In this document: one piece after another, positions 1 through 8,425 of the stretch
Numbering within the stretch: the stretch's first letter is position 1
How the letters are laid out: each line of letters begins with the position of its first letter
Assembly (NCBI GenBank): GCA_009779755.1
Contig: WRDO01000001.1
Span: 62,001-126,000 of the forward strand
Length of the DNA stretch: 64,000 nt
Origin: Defluviitaleaceae bacterium
Lineage (GTDB): Bacteria > Bacillota > Clostridia > Lachnospirales > WQUN01
Reading direction: 5' to 3'
Translations under genes and position numbers: made by a program
The notes under the pieces: generated by a model
Databases searched by the model: none
Seen by the model: the letters and a program-made list of their open reading frames with translations, nothing else
What the model was told of the DNA's origin: nothing

Positions 1-1
1 G

Positions 2-1117
2 CTGGCTGAAAACGGCGGCCCCGCGTTGAAGTTGCGTATGATAAAGGAAGCGTTGGTCAACAAATACGATTTCGACGCGGACAAGTTAGCGGACGCGCTT
101 TTACGGGATGACAGGATCCGCAAGACGTTGGGGTATTTCTATGCCTTCTATAACTTTGATGTGATGCGGAACAACCCGTATGACCTGATCCATAACTGTT
201 ATGAAAATTGCTTGGAAATGTTTATGCCTTTTCTGACGCGCTTAGGTTTCCACGCGGGTGTAACCGTTTTTAACCAACGGGTTTTATATCTGCGTAATAT
301 ATATCCCCGCCTGTTCGAAATCTCCGCGGGGAGCAATGCCATGCCCTTCCACGGGATCATCGTAACCAAATTAATGTTAAAGGCGGGTTACTTCGACGCC
401 GAAATGGAAACCCATATACGAAAGCAATTGGACGCCGTGCATAAAACCGCAACCTTGGGCAGATATGATTTTTACGAAACGGACAAGGCCTTCATACGGC
501 AGCCCAAGCGTTGGAAGGGCTTCCTGATCCTTAAGGATATGTACAATCCCTATACCGGCACGTTGCCGTTGCCGATCATCTATGTAATCGAATTGCTTCT
601 TTATATACGGGAATATATCGGGGACGAAACAACCCGTGACAAGATCGACGATGTCATGCGTTTCATCCTTTCACCCGAATACCAAAAAACCCGCGGGGAT
701 TACGGCTGGCATTGGGATGCCGATAAAAAGACCTACCACGCGACCACCGGCGGTTTCGGGCTGCCGCTGTACAAAGGGGGGCTCGTCGGTAAGGAGGCGT
801 GGGGCTTTTTATCCTTGTTGGAAACGGCGTCCCTTTCCCCTGTTGTGCGGGCGTCCGAATGGTTCGCCAAATGCTTGAGCCACTTGGGGCAATACGAAAC
901 TTACCGGGGGACGTATTTGTTCCCCGACAATTTGCTTTCGCACCTTACCCACCAATCGCCCGGCGGTATGGAAACCTTGTATCGGGCTTTTTTATCGGAG
1001 GACGCGTTCACCGCGGTAAAAAGGAGCGACCGGAGGTTGCTACTGCATGAATTATACAGCACGTTGTATATGGCGGTTTTGCTTAACCGCCGAAAGATAG
1101 GATCATCCCAACAGTAA
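2..1117 (+). CDS. Uncharacterised protein, 5' end outside window
   Basis: The frame is open to the left edge, so the gene probably starts upstream; the TTG at base 26 and the ATG at base 38 have no clear ribosome binding site. The visible part is about 370 residues, soluble, rich in Tyr, Phe, Trp and Arg, with many helix-like segments and no signal peptide or obvious membrane span. Near residue 240 is an aromatic-Gly stretch (GDYGWHWD). I do not recognise the family; the helical, aromatic-rich pattern loosely recalls alpha/alpha-barrel (terpenoid cyclase/prenyltransferase-like) proteins, which is only an impression. Its 3' end overlaps by 15 bases with the convergent chromate transporter gene. 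Confidence 0.7.
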   Translation: MAENGGPALKLRMIKEALVNKYDFDADKLADALLRDDRIRKTLGYFYAFYNFDVMRNNPYDLIHNCYENCLEMFMPFLTRLGFHAGVTVFNQRVLYLRNIYPRLFEISAGSNAMPFHGIIVTKLMLKAGYFDAEMETHIRKQLDAVHKTATLGRYDFYETDKAFIRQPKRWKGFLILKDMYNPYTGTLPLPIIYVIELLLYIREYIGDETTRDKIDDVMRFILSPEYQKTRGDYGWHWDADKKTYHATTGGFGLPLYKGGLVGKEAWGFLSLLETASLSPVVRASEWFAKCLSHLGQYETYRGTYLFPDNLLSHLTHQSPGGMETLYRAFLSEDAFTAVKRSDRRLLLHELYSTLYMAVLLNRRKIGSSQQ

Positions 1118-1633
1118 CGCTCCGTAGACCAACGCCCCCGCGACCATCAACGCGGGATGGACTTTAAACTTCGTTAAGCACAATAAGCTCGCCGCGCCCA
1201 AGATCAATAAATGTACCCACCCGATCCCGTTCCACGTCGAAATGAAATTACGCAGCGCGATATCCGCCAGTAATACCGCAATGGTTGGCCTGATGTATTG
1301 GGTCAGCTTTTTTATTTGTGGCGCGTCCTTGTAACGGGTGAGCAAACCCATCAGCGCAAGCATCATAATCAATGACGGTGCGATGGTGGAAAATAAAGAT
1401 ACGAGCGAACCCCCCACGCCAGCTTGCGTGTAACCGATGAAGGCTGCCATCTTGGGGGCGATGGGGCCGGGTAGGGCGTTACCCATGGCTAGGACTTCGG
1501 CGAATTCGGCTTCGGTAAGCCAACCGAATACCGTTACGGCTTCGTGTTCGATGAGGGGGATAATGGAAGGGCCGCCGCCGTAGCCCAAAAGGTTGGCGAT
1601 AAAGAATACCCAAAGTAATTCGAGGTATATCAT
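1103..1633 (-). CDS. Chromate transporter half-subunit (CHR domain), second of pair
   Basis: A 176-residue membrane protein with the CHR-family pattern: an N-terminal GYGGGPSIIPL motif (about residues 18-28) and MGNALPGPIAPKMAAFIGY (about 50-68), then four or so hydrophobic segments. Members of about 180-220 residues are the half-size type that usually act as pairs in the inner membrane. Family members export chromate, but many Firmicutes pairs have unknown anion specificity. The ATG overlaps the stop codon of the upstream paralogue (ATGA), so the two are translationally coupled. It converges with the gene to its left. Confidence 0.9.
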   Translation of the reverse strand: MIYLELLWVFFIANLLGYGGGPSIIPLIEHEAVTVFGWLTEAEFAEVLAMGNALPGPIAPKMAAFIGYTQAGVGGSLVSLFSTIAPSLIMMLALMGLLTRYKDAPQIKKLTQYIRPTIAVLLADIALRNFISTWNGIGWVHLLILGAASLLCLTKFKVHPALMVAGALVYGALLLG

Positions 1634-2274
1634 GACCCGCTACCTGTAACATCCGAAGGAGGCGTTTCGTCCGAAGGCGGATTTTTCCTAAAGAGGTTTA
1701 TCATCTTTTCCCCCATGAAGGCCCATAAAAAAAGCCCGCCCAGCACGACCGCCGGATGCAAACCCAAAAACCAAAATATCGCAAACACGACAAGCGCGTG
1801 GATAGCCGTCGCAACCCAACCCAACCCTTTTGCGGCGATGACGATGAACTGCCAAGCCATTACCGCCATCATCATACCCACCACGGGTACCATCGCGCGG
1901 CTCATGCCCTGCGCCCACGGTTGGTCAGCGAAATGCGAAAGCGTGGTCAGCAGGACCACCATGAGGGTCGCCGTGGGTATCACCATCGCGAACATAGCAA
2001 CCGCGAGGCCCAATACGCTCCCCACCTTGTATCCGATATACCCCGCCATTTTGGTATTGATGGGCCCGGGCAGGGCATTACCTACGGCCACAACCTCGGC
2101 GAATTCATCGTCGCCCATCCACGCGTAACGTGTCACGACCTCCCGCCGCACGAAAGGGATCGACGCGGGCCCGCCGCCCCAGCACAACATCCCGCTGCGC
2201 AGGAAAGCGAGGAAGAGGTCGCGGCACAGCTTTGCGTTTTTTTCCGCAACGGAATCCTTGTGATGCCCGTGCAT
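1630..2274 (-). CDS. Chromate transporter half-subunit (CHR domain), first of pair
   Basis: A 214-residue CHR-family membrane protein, paralogous to the next gene. It carries CWGGGPASIPFV (about residues 31-42) and the signature AVGNALPGPINTKMAGYIGY (about 68-87), with five to six hydrophobic spans and a short charged C-terminal tail rich in Ser, Asp and Pro. An AAAGGGG ribosome binding site precedes the ATG by about 5 bases. The paired short-CHR arrangement suggests a heteromeric transporter. It is transcribed divergently from the membrane-protein operon starting at base 2350. Confidence 0.9.
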   Translation of the reverse strand: MHGHHKDSVAEKNAKLCRDLFLAFLRSGMLCWGGGPASIPFVRREVVTRYAWMGDDEFAEVVAVGNALPGPINTKMAGYIGYKVGSVLGLAVAMFAMVIPTATLMVVLLTTLSHFADQPWAQGMSRAMVPVVGMMMAVMAWQFIVIAAKGLGWVATAIHALVVFAIFWFLGLHPAVVLGGLFLWAFMGEKMINLFRKNPPSDETPPSDVTGSGS

Positions 2275-2288
2275 AAATACCCCTTTTT

Positions 2289-2317
2289 TTGCATGACATT
2301 AAAGCGTGTGCTATTAT
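2289..2317 (+). promoter_or_regulatory. Putative sigma-A promoter for the operon at 2350
   Basis: TTGCAT and TATTAT are separated by 17 bases and lie about 33 bases upstream of an ATG with a GGGAGG ribosome binding site. The position in the divergent gap between the chromate transporter pair and the c-di-AMP region fits a promoter reading rightward. Seen by eye only. Confidence 0.45.
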
Positions 2318-2349
2318 AACCCTAATTTCCCATCAACGGGAGGTTTTTC

Positions 2350-3006
2350 ATGCAGCAAAAAATCATCGTCATGACGCAGCTCGCACTCTACGACAAACAT
2401 GAAGGCTACACCGACCAAATGGCCAATGATTACTTCCGCCATGACTATATCTACCGTAAAAACCTCGGGACACGCTTTGCCGTGGGTTTCGGCGGTCTTA
2501 TCATGCTGGGCTTATATTGGGCGCGCAATATATTCATCGACGGCACGGACCTGTTCGAGCTCGAGCTTACTACGTATCTATACGATTCCATCCTGTTTAT
2601 CTTGGCCGTGCTCGCGGTCTATTCTTTGATTGGAACGATACAGGGCACGCGGGAATATTACCTCGTGCAGAAACGCTTGACCCGTTACCACGCCTTGGTA
2701 CGCCAATTGGAACGTATCAACGAACATGCGCAAAAGACGGCGCAGGATAAGGCGATCGAGGAGGGTGAGGCAAAGATCATGGAAACGAAACCGCGCCCGA
2801 CGCGCCCCCGACGTACGATAGGTGAAGCGGAGGATGAATTGTCAACCACCCGCCGCGTGGAACCCATCGATACAAATTTAGACAACACAAGCCCCCTCGT
2901 ATACAGGAACCCTTTCCCCCCATTAAAGGCAACGCCGCAAAGGAGCACGGATGAAACCCATGGAACAGATACTGATAATGCGGGAGATACTCGTCAAAAC
3001 GTATAA
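2350..3006 (+). CDS. Uncharacterised two-TM protein with charged cytoplasmic tail
   Basis: A 218-residue protein starting at ATG behind a good GGGAGG site. After about 38 polar residues there are two hydrophobic segments (about 40-58 and 75-98), then a long helical, charged tail with an RPRPTRPRR-like basic/proline region and a low-complexity Thr/Asn/Asp end. I do not recognise the family. Its last 56 bases overlap the next gene, whose product also ends in an Arg/Pro-rich tail, so the two may work as partners. It is the first of a co-directional run leading into cdaA, which suggests a link to c-di-AMP or cell-envelope functions by position only. Confidence 0.75.
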   Translation: MQQKIIVMTQLALYDKHEGYTDQMANDYFRHDYIYRKNLGTRFAVGFGGLIMLGLYWARNIFIDGTDLFELELTTYLYDSILFILAVLAVYSLIGTIQGTREYYLVQKRLTRYHALVRQLERINEHAQKTAQDKAIEEGEAKIMETKPRPTRPRRTIGEAEDELSTTRRVEPIDTNLDNTSPLVYRNPFPPLKATPQRSTDETHGTDTDNAGDTRQNV

Positions 3007-4054
3007 ACAGCTGGAAGTATTCATACAGCCCGTTCTCAAATTCCTTTTGGGGTTGTACGTCTTTACCGGCATCATCGGCATCGGTCATGTGCATCCCGCT
3101 TTAACCGATTATGCGGAACAACTCACCTCCACGCTGGTGGTATGGTTGTTTGCTTTGTTGTTCACCGTCATGCCCACCAATTTGAGTTGGCTGTTGATTA
3201 TCATAACGATAGCGGTCCAGATTTCCGCCACGGTGGAGTTGGCGCTGGTCGTTTTCCTGTTCCTTTTGTTCGTATTCCTGTTTTATGCGCGGATGGCGCC
3301 GCGGGAGAGCTTCCTTATCCTGTTCGTGATGGTCGCGTTTCGGTTTAACATACCTTACCTCGTGCCGCTTTTGGTTGGCTTGTATTTCCCCGTTTCGGCA
3401 ATTATCCCCGTGACGATCGGCGTGTTTATGCATGCGCAAATGCCCGTCATCTTCGGTCTGATGACCCCGCAGGCTACGCTCGTGGATGTGGAATTGACGG
3501 ACTTACCCACGGTGCTGCCGGAGATTTTCAGCAGCGTATATTCCACGCTGCTTTCCGGCATCGGTATGTCGCAGGGTTGGATCGTCACGGCCGTCGTGTT
3601 CGCGCTCGTGATTATTTTGGTACATGTCGCCAGCCGCCAAGCCATCGATTTTGCGAAGGAAATCGCCATCGCGCTGGGTTGCGTGATGACGGTATTCGGT
3701 TTTATCATGTCCGTGTTGGTAGCCGACGACACCATCGGCATCGGCTCCGTCATATGGTTTACGGTTATCAGCGGTATAATCGCGTTGGTGATACGCTTCT
3801 TTGATTCGGTGCTGGATTACCAGCGGGCGGAGTCGGTACAGTTCGAGGACGATAATAACTATTACCACGTCCGCATTGTACCCAAAATAATCCTTACCCG
3901 CCCGAAGCGTACCGTGCGCCGTATCCGTCCAACGGAAGAAACAACGGAGGAACCGCGTACGCGCCCCCGTCCGCCGCGCCCCCGCACGGATGAAACGATC
4001 CATCGCCCCGCCCGGCCAAGACCCGCCCCGCCACCTTCCGAACCGGAGGTATAG
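2951..4054 (+). CDS. Uncharacterised polytopic membrane protein with Arg/Pro-rich tail
   Basis: A 367-residue protein. The ATG at 2951 has an AAAGGAG site about 6 bases upstream, inside the end of the previous gene, so an overlap of 56 bases is likely real. It has about eight hydrophobic segments between residues 20 and 290, then a cytoplasmic-looking tail (about 310-367) dominated by RPRPPRPR-type repeats and ending APPPSEPEV. No family recognised. It ends 3 bases before cdaA. The proline-rich tails of this and the preceding protein are unusual next to a cyclase gene and could be docking or sorting regions; that is inference. Confidence 0.75.
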   Translation: MKPMEQILIMREILVKTYKQLEVFIQPVLKFLLGLYVFTGIIGIGHVHPALTDYAEQLTSTLVVWLFALLFTVMPTNLSWLLIIITIAVQISATVELALVVFLFLLFVFLFYARMAPRESFLILFVMVAFRFNIPYLVPLLVGLYFPVSAIIPVTIGVFMHAQMPVIFGLMTPQATLVDVELTDLPTVLPEIFSSVYSTLLSGIGMSQGWIVTAVVFALVIILVHVASRQAIDFAKEIAIALGCVMTVFGFIMSVLVADDTIGIGSVIWFTVISGIIALVIRFFDSVLDYQRAESVQFEDDNNYYHVRIVPKIILTRPKRTVRRIRPTEETTEEPRTRPRPPRPRTDETIHRPARPRPAPPPSEPEV

Positions 4055-4057
4055 ATT

Positions 4058-4906
4058 ATGTTCAACGCCGTCAACCGTTGGCTCGTTGAGTATACGGATT
4101 TGCCGCCCCTGACCATCCCCCAAATCGGTCCGTTTGAGATATTGGATATCTTTATCGTGACTTGTGTGGTGTATGTCATTTTGCGTTGGATTCGGCGTAC
4201 CCATGCGTGGATATTGCTGAGGGGTATTATCGCGATCGTTTTTTTGGCATTGTTGGCGCAGATCTTTAATTTGTACGCCCTCATGTGGCTGATACGGAAC
4301 GCTTCCGCTATGGGGTTGGTGGTTATCGTTATCCTTTTCCAGCCGGAATTACGCAAGGCGCTGGAGCAAATCGGCCGCGGGAAATACCTTGCCTCGTTTA
4401 AAAACGAAGCGGAGCAAAAGAGCCACGCCGAAGTAAGCACCATAGAAAAAATCATTAAAGCGGCGAAAGCCATGTCGGCGGCCGGTACCGGCGCGTTGAT
4501 CGTGTTGGAACAGGACATCGACCTGAGCGATTATGAACGCGAAGGCATCGCGTTGGACGCGCAGGTATCCGCACAACTTTTGCTTAATATATTTGAAAAA
4601 AACACCCCCCTGCACGACGGTGCCGTAATCATAAGGGAAAATCGCGTGGCGGCGGCTTCGTGTATCCTGCCGCTTACGGCGGAGCATGTGGATTCGGAGA
4701 TAGGTACGCGGCACCGTGCCGCCATCGGTATAAGCGAAGCCTCGGACGCGCGGGTGGTCGTTGTGTCTGAGGAAACGGGAACGATTTCGATTGCCATTGC
4801 GGGTGAGATAATCCGTGACGTCAACGAAGGTCAAATGCGTGATATGCTTGTGTGGGGTAAGCCGAATAAACAACGGTTCGCCCTTTTCCGAAAAAAGGTG
4901 AAATAA
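4058..4906 (+). CDS. cdaA: Diadenylate cyclase CdaA (c-di-AMP synthase)
   Basis: Condenses two ATP to cyclic di-AMP at the membrane. The 282-residue protein has three N-terminal hydrophobic segments (about residues 28-95), then a DAC domain with the two hallmark motifs, DGA (187-189, within HDGAVII) and RHR (218-220, within TRHRAAIG). Length and order match CdaA/DacA. The ATG follows a GGAGG site. In many Firmicutes cdaA is followed directly by the YbbR-domain regulator cdaR and glmM. Here an extra small membrane gene sits between cdaA and cdaR, and glmM is not in the window. Confidence 0.97.
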   Translation: MFNAVNRWLVEYTDLPPLTIPQIGPFEILDIFIVTCVVYVILRWIRRTHAWILLRGIIAIVFLALLAQIFNLYALMWLIRNASAMGLVVIVILFQPELRKALEQIGRGKYLASFKNEAEQKSHAEVSTIEKIIKAAKAMSAAGTGALIVLEQDIDLSDYEREGIALDAQVSAQLLLNIFEKNTPLHDGAVIIRENRVAAASCILPLTAEHVDSEIGTRHRAAIGISEASDARVVVVSEETGTISIAIAGEIIRDVNEGQMRDMLVWGKPNKQRFALFRKKVK

Positions 4907-4907
4907 A

Positions 4908-5576
4908 ATGAAGGAATCCAACACACTGCGCCTAACCGTAAAAAAGAAGAGGTTCGGCGGTATTTCGGGCTTGGCTAAGATCGCCGCGCCGAAGACGGCT
5001 TCCATGGCGTACAACGCTTTGCGGGTAGGCCCGAGGCTTATCTTACGCTCCGCGTTTGAGTTGCTGCGCGCCAACATCATTACGCGCGTACTCTCCTCGA
5101 TCGTCTTGCTTTCGATAGATACGGTGAGCTTCATCCGTAAGCGGATTTCGCTTAAGCAATACCTGATTGATATCGCGTTGGCGGTTATGTTGGTGGTGGG
5201 CGGCACGCTGGGTTGGAATTTCGGCAGCCGTGTAGGGGATATACTGATAGAAAACGCGGTGCTGCTCGTCCTTGCCGGGATGGTCGGCGCGGGTGTCTTT
5301 GGTACGGCGGCGGGCGCGATCGCGGGTAAGGTGATAGGCCTGTTCGTACAGGATGACAATGCGGATATGTTGGTGATATATAACCGGGTGTACGACGGTT
5401 TGGCCGAGGAATACACGTTGGACGAACGTGAACGTGAAGCCGTCGCCGACGATATCTATATTTGCGATAAAATATTGAAGGATACGTTTTGCCAAAAGGA
5501 CAGAGAGCGGTTTGCCCGCGCATATATAGAGCCTTATTGTGAGGAAGCGATGACATTAAGGGGTTCGGAGCAATGA
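4908..5576 (+). CDS. Uncharacterised membrane protein inserted between cdaA and cdaR
   Basis: A 222-residue protein starting 1 base after the cdaA stop, with AAGGTG as ribosome binding site. It has a basic N-terminus, an amphipathic region (about 35-80), two hydrophobic segments (about 88-108 and 115-145, the second a glycine-rich GMVGAGVFGTAAGAIAGKV zipper), and an acidic soluble C-terminal domain with CDKILKDTFCQKDRERF. No family recognised. It ends 1 base before cdaR, so it must be co-transcribed and probably coupled. A role in modulating CdaA or in the membrane response to c-di-AMP is inferred from position. Confidence 0.8.
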   Translation: MKESNTLRLTVKKKRFGGISGLAKIAAPKTASMAYNALRVGPRLILRSAFELLRANIITRVLSSIVLLSIDTVSFIRKRISLKQYLIDIALAVMLVVGGTLGWNFGSRVGDILIENAVLLVLAGMVGAGVFGTAAGAIAGKVIGLFVQDDNADMLVIYNRVYDGLAEEYTLDEREREAVADDIYICDKILKDTFCQKDRERFARAYIEPYCEEAMTLRGSEQ

Positions 5577-5577
5577 A

Positions 5578-7005
5578 ATGGTAAAGAAGGTCGTGGCGTT
5601 CTTTTATACGGATATCCTATGGAAACTGCTGGCTTTGGGCTTGTCGGTTATTCTTTGGTTGGTGAGCATGACGATGTTCGACCCGGAGGAAAACAAATTC
5701 CACCCGACGACGCTTCTCTTGGACAATATAGCCGTACTCGAAGCGGAAAATGTCGTGTTGCTCAACGATTACGAATTATTGACGCGGGATATCATGGTGG
5801 GTGTACGCGCCGCGGCCAGCCAGCTTACCCCGACACAAATGCAGGAAATACGCCCGAGCATCGACTTTCGCGCGGTATTGGGCTGGGAGGTGCACGCGGC
5901 TGAAGGGTTGACGGAAATAGCATTGCCCGTAAGCGTTCATTTGCCGCTTGGGTTAACCCTGCTGCATACCACGCCGTTTGAGGTGATCGTACGATTGGAC
6001 GCACTCATAAGGTCTTCTTTTCCGGTCGAAATCATACAAATCGGCACCGTCGGCACGGGTGCGCAATTAGAAAGCCTTTCGGTGGCTAATACCTCCGTTA
6101 CGCTGACGGGACCGCGTTCCGTCGTCAATCAAGTGGGGCGGGTACAGGTTTTTGCGGATGTACAGGGACTGACGGAAAACGTATCCTCCTCGGTACCGAT
6201 TACGGTATATGATATATACGGTTATGACATAACCGAAGCCCTCACCTTAAACGTATCGGAAACGGTCTTAAGAAAGGAAATACTCCACGTTAAACGCGTA
6301 CCCTTCCGACCCGTAATCGCGGGGACGTTGGCCGAGGGTTTTGCCGTGGCCGAATACGAAATAACCCCGACGGAAATATACTTGGCGGGCACGGCGGAAC
6401 GTATGGCGGATATCGAAGCCATCGTGCCGATCTTCGATTTGGAACAGGCGAGCGAAGATTTCAGCCGCGTTTTTAATATCAACGATGAAGGATGGCTGCC
6501 TGTCGGTACGGCTCTGGCGCAAGGACAGCTTTCCGGCGTGTACTTTAATGTTACCGTTGAACCGATCAACGAGAGAACGATAAACATTCTACGCAGGAAT
6601 ATCGGTGTGTTCGGCGGTAATGCCTTATATACCGTGCAAAACAACCCCACCCACGTGACGGTGCGCGTCAGCGGGCCGGCGTCCCGTATCGCGCAGCTTA
6701 TGCCGACGGACATCACCGTCAATCTAAACCTGCATAACAGGGAGATCGGTATACACCGCATTCCGTTGCAAGTGATACTGCCCTCCGGCTTTCATTTGGA
6801 AGGGCCGGTGCCTTTCTTGGAGGTACGGATATACGAACCCGCGGAGCATACCGCCGAAAACAACGGGATAAACCAAAATACGCAACCGCCCGTCGATCCC
6901 AACCCGCCGACCGATCCCGATCCTTCCGATGACCCCGATCCCGACCCTGATCCCACGGAAAACGGGGAATACCCCAACGGTGAGGAACCTCCCGAGGAGG
7001 ATTAA
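5578..7005 (+). CDS. cdaR: YbbR-domain protein CdaR, regulator of CdaA
   Basis: CdaR homologues anchor in the membrane and bind CdaA to tune c-di-AMP synthesis from the outside. The 475-residue protein has one N-terminal membrane anchor (about residues 12-32, LALGLSVILWLVSMTMF) followed by about four YbbR-like beta repeats (recognisable by segments such as TSVTLTGPRSVVNQV and HVTVRVSGPASRIAQL). A low-complexity Asn/Pro/Asp tail of about 55 residues (DPNPPTDPDPSDDPDPDPD) is unusual for the family and may span or bind the wall. It starts right after the preceding gene with a GGAG site. Confidence 0.9.
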   Translation: MVKKVVAFFYTDILWKLLALGLSVILWLVSMTMFDPEENKFHPTTLLLDNIAVLEAENVVLLNDYELLTRDIMVGVRAAASQLTPTQMQEIRPSIDFRAVLGWEVHAAEGLTEIALPVSVHLPLGLTLLHTTPFEVIVRLDALIRSSFPVEIIQIGTVGTGAQLESLSVANTSVTLTGPRSVVNQVGRVQVFADVQGLTENVSSSVPITVYDIYGYDITEALTLNVSETVLRKEILHVKRVPFRPVIAGTLAEGFAVAEYEITPTEIYLAGTAERMADIEAIVPIFDLEQASEDFSRVFNINDEGWLPVGTALAQGQLSGVYFNVTVEPINERTINILRRNIGVFGGNALYTVQNNPTHVTVRVSGPASRIAQLMPTDITVNLNLHNREIGIHRIPLQVILPSGFHLEGPVPFLEVRIYEPAEHTAENNGINQNTQPPVDPNPPTDPDPSDDPDPDPDPTENGEYPNGEEPPEED

Positions 7006-7014
7006 CGACTTTTA

Positions 7015-8268
7015 ATGATAAGACAAATCTTGGCGTTAAAGGGCAACCCGCGGTTATGCATCGTCACCGAGCCCTTGTGGGGTATACCCCATGCGCTGTA
7101 CATACCGTTCTTTCCGCTTTATATGCACACCCTCGGGCTTGGGGATTCCGACATCGGCATCCTCGTTTCCGTAGGTTTTTTCTTGCAAATGATATCGGCT
7201 TTTATCGGCGGTGTTGCGTCGGATAAATACGGTCGGCGGCTCACGACGTTTGTGGCGGATATCCTTTCATGGACGATCCCGGTGGGGATATGGGCGTTGG
7301 CGCAGGATTTCCGTTGGTTTCTGGTCGCGGCGGTCTTTAATTCCATTTGGCGCGTGAGCGATACCTCATGGCAATGTTTATTGGTGGAGGACGTGGAGGC
7401 CGATCGCATCGTCCGTTTATACCAATGGGTATATATCGCGGGTTTGCTGTCGGTTTTTTTCGCGCCGATATCGTTTTATTTCCTGCGGGTGCACAGCTTG
7501 GTGCCCGTCATGCGGGTACTCTTGGGCTTCGCGTTCGTATCGATGACGTTGAAGTTTTTCCTTATGTATAAATTCGGGATGGAAACGGGCCAAGGGCGCG
7601 TGCGTATGGCCGAAACGAAGGATACGTCGTTGTTCACACTATCCTTACAGTGTAAGGATGTGTTCTTGCAAATTATCAGGACACCCGCCACCTTACGGGT
7701 GCTCGCGTTGATTATCCTGCTAAATATCCAACAGATTTCCAGCAACAACTTTTTTTCACTGTACGTCGCGCAGGATTTGGGTGTGCCGGAGCAGAACCTT
7801 GCGCTCTTCCCCATCCTGCGGGCGGGTATTATGCTGGTATTTTTCCTCTTCGCGCAGGTGTGGTTAAATCGATTCCCCTTATACGCGGTTATGCTCGGCG
7901 GGCTTGCGGTTTATATTACGGGGCACGTTTGGTTGCTTTCGATACCCGGATACGGCAGTACGCCGTATGCCGCCGTACCGATTTTGTCGCTGGTTTTGTT
8001 CACCGTAATCGACGCTTGCGCCGCTTCGCTTTTCCTGCCCAGGCGGGATTCACTGGTCATATTAAACGTGGACCCGCAGGAACGCGCGCGCATTATGGCA
8101 TTGCTGCTCGTGATTATGCTGGGCGTATCCAGTCCCTTCGGGTACATAGTGGGGGCGATGTCGGAAGTGAGCCGTCGGATACCGTTTGTGATGAGTATCG
8201 GGCTGTTTGTGCTGATGGGGGTTATCGTTTTAATGGAACGGAAGCGAAAAATTGAAATAAAAACGTAA
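7015..8268 (+). CDS. Major facilitator superfamily transporter
   Basis: A 417-residue protein with twelve predicted membrane spans. The cytoplasmic loop between TM2 and TM3 carries GGVASDKYGRRLTT (about residues 61-74), the MFS motif A. A hydrophilic central loop (about 190-215) separates the two six-helix halves. It starts 9 bases after the cdaR stop and so may be the last gene of the c-di-AMP operon. The substrate cannot be told from the sequence. Confidence 0.9.
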   Translation: MIRQILALKGNPRLCIVTEPLWGIPHALYIPFFPLYMHTLGLGDSDIGILVSVGFFLQMISAFIGGVASDKYGRRLTTFVADILSWTIPVGIWALAQDFRWFLVAAVFNSIWRVSDTSWQCLLVEDVEADRIVRLYQWVYIAGLLSVFFAPISFYFLRVHSLVPVMRVLLGFAFVSMTLKFFLMYKFGMETGQGRVRMAETKDTSLFTLSLQCKDVFLQIIRTPATLRVLALIILLNIQQISSNNFFSLYVAQDLGVPEQNLALFPILRAGIMLVFFLFAQVWLNRFPLYAVMLGGLAVYITGHVWLLSIPGYGSTPYAAVPILSLVLFTVIDACAASLFLPRRDSLVILNVDPQERARIMALLLVIMLGVSSPFGYIVGAMSEVSRRIPFVMSIGLFVLMGVIVLMERKRKIEIKT

Positions 8269-8279
8269 TATGTTATACT
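8252..8279 (+). promoter_or_regulatory. Putative sigma-A promoter upstream of leader peptide
   Basis: TTGAAA and TATACT with a 16-base spacer straddle the stop codon of the MFS gene and lie about 55 bases upstream of the ATG of the 15-codon leader ORF. This would start an mRNA carrying the leader and the gene at 8426. Confidence 0.4.
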
Positions 8280-8333
8280 TCATCCGTAGGCAACTTTGTT
8301 TCAAATAGGGACAAGGTTAAGGGGGAGACACCC

Positions 8334-8381
8334 ATGACTAAAAACGAAGCCTGCGCATACGGATTGCTTTGCAGTCCGTAA
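8334..8381 (+). CDS. Candidate 15-residue leader peptide
   Basis: An ATG with a strong GGGGGAG site 8-9 bases upstream opens a 15-codon ORF, MTKNEACAYGLLCSP, ending in TAA. It is too short for the ORF track. It lies between a plausible promoter and a gene with an apparent ATA start 44 bases downstream. It could be a regulatory uORF that couples translation into the next gene, or a decayed start region of that gene in another frame. No function is known to me. Confidence 0.4.
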   Translation: MTKNEACAYGLLCSP

Positions 8382-8425
8382 ACCTTGCACGTCTATCACA
8401 AACAGAAAGGAAGGGGCGAAAACCC

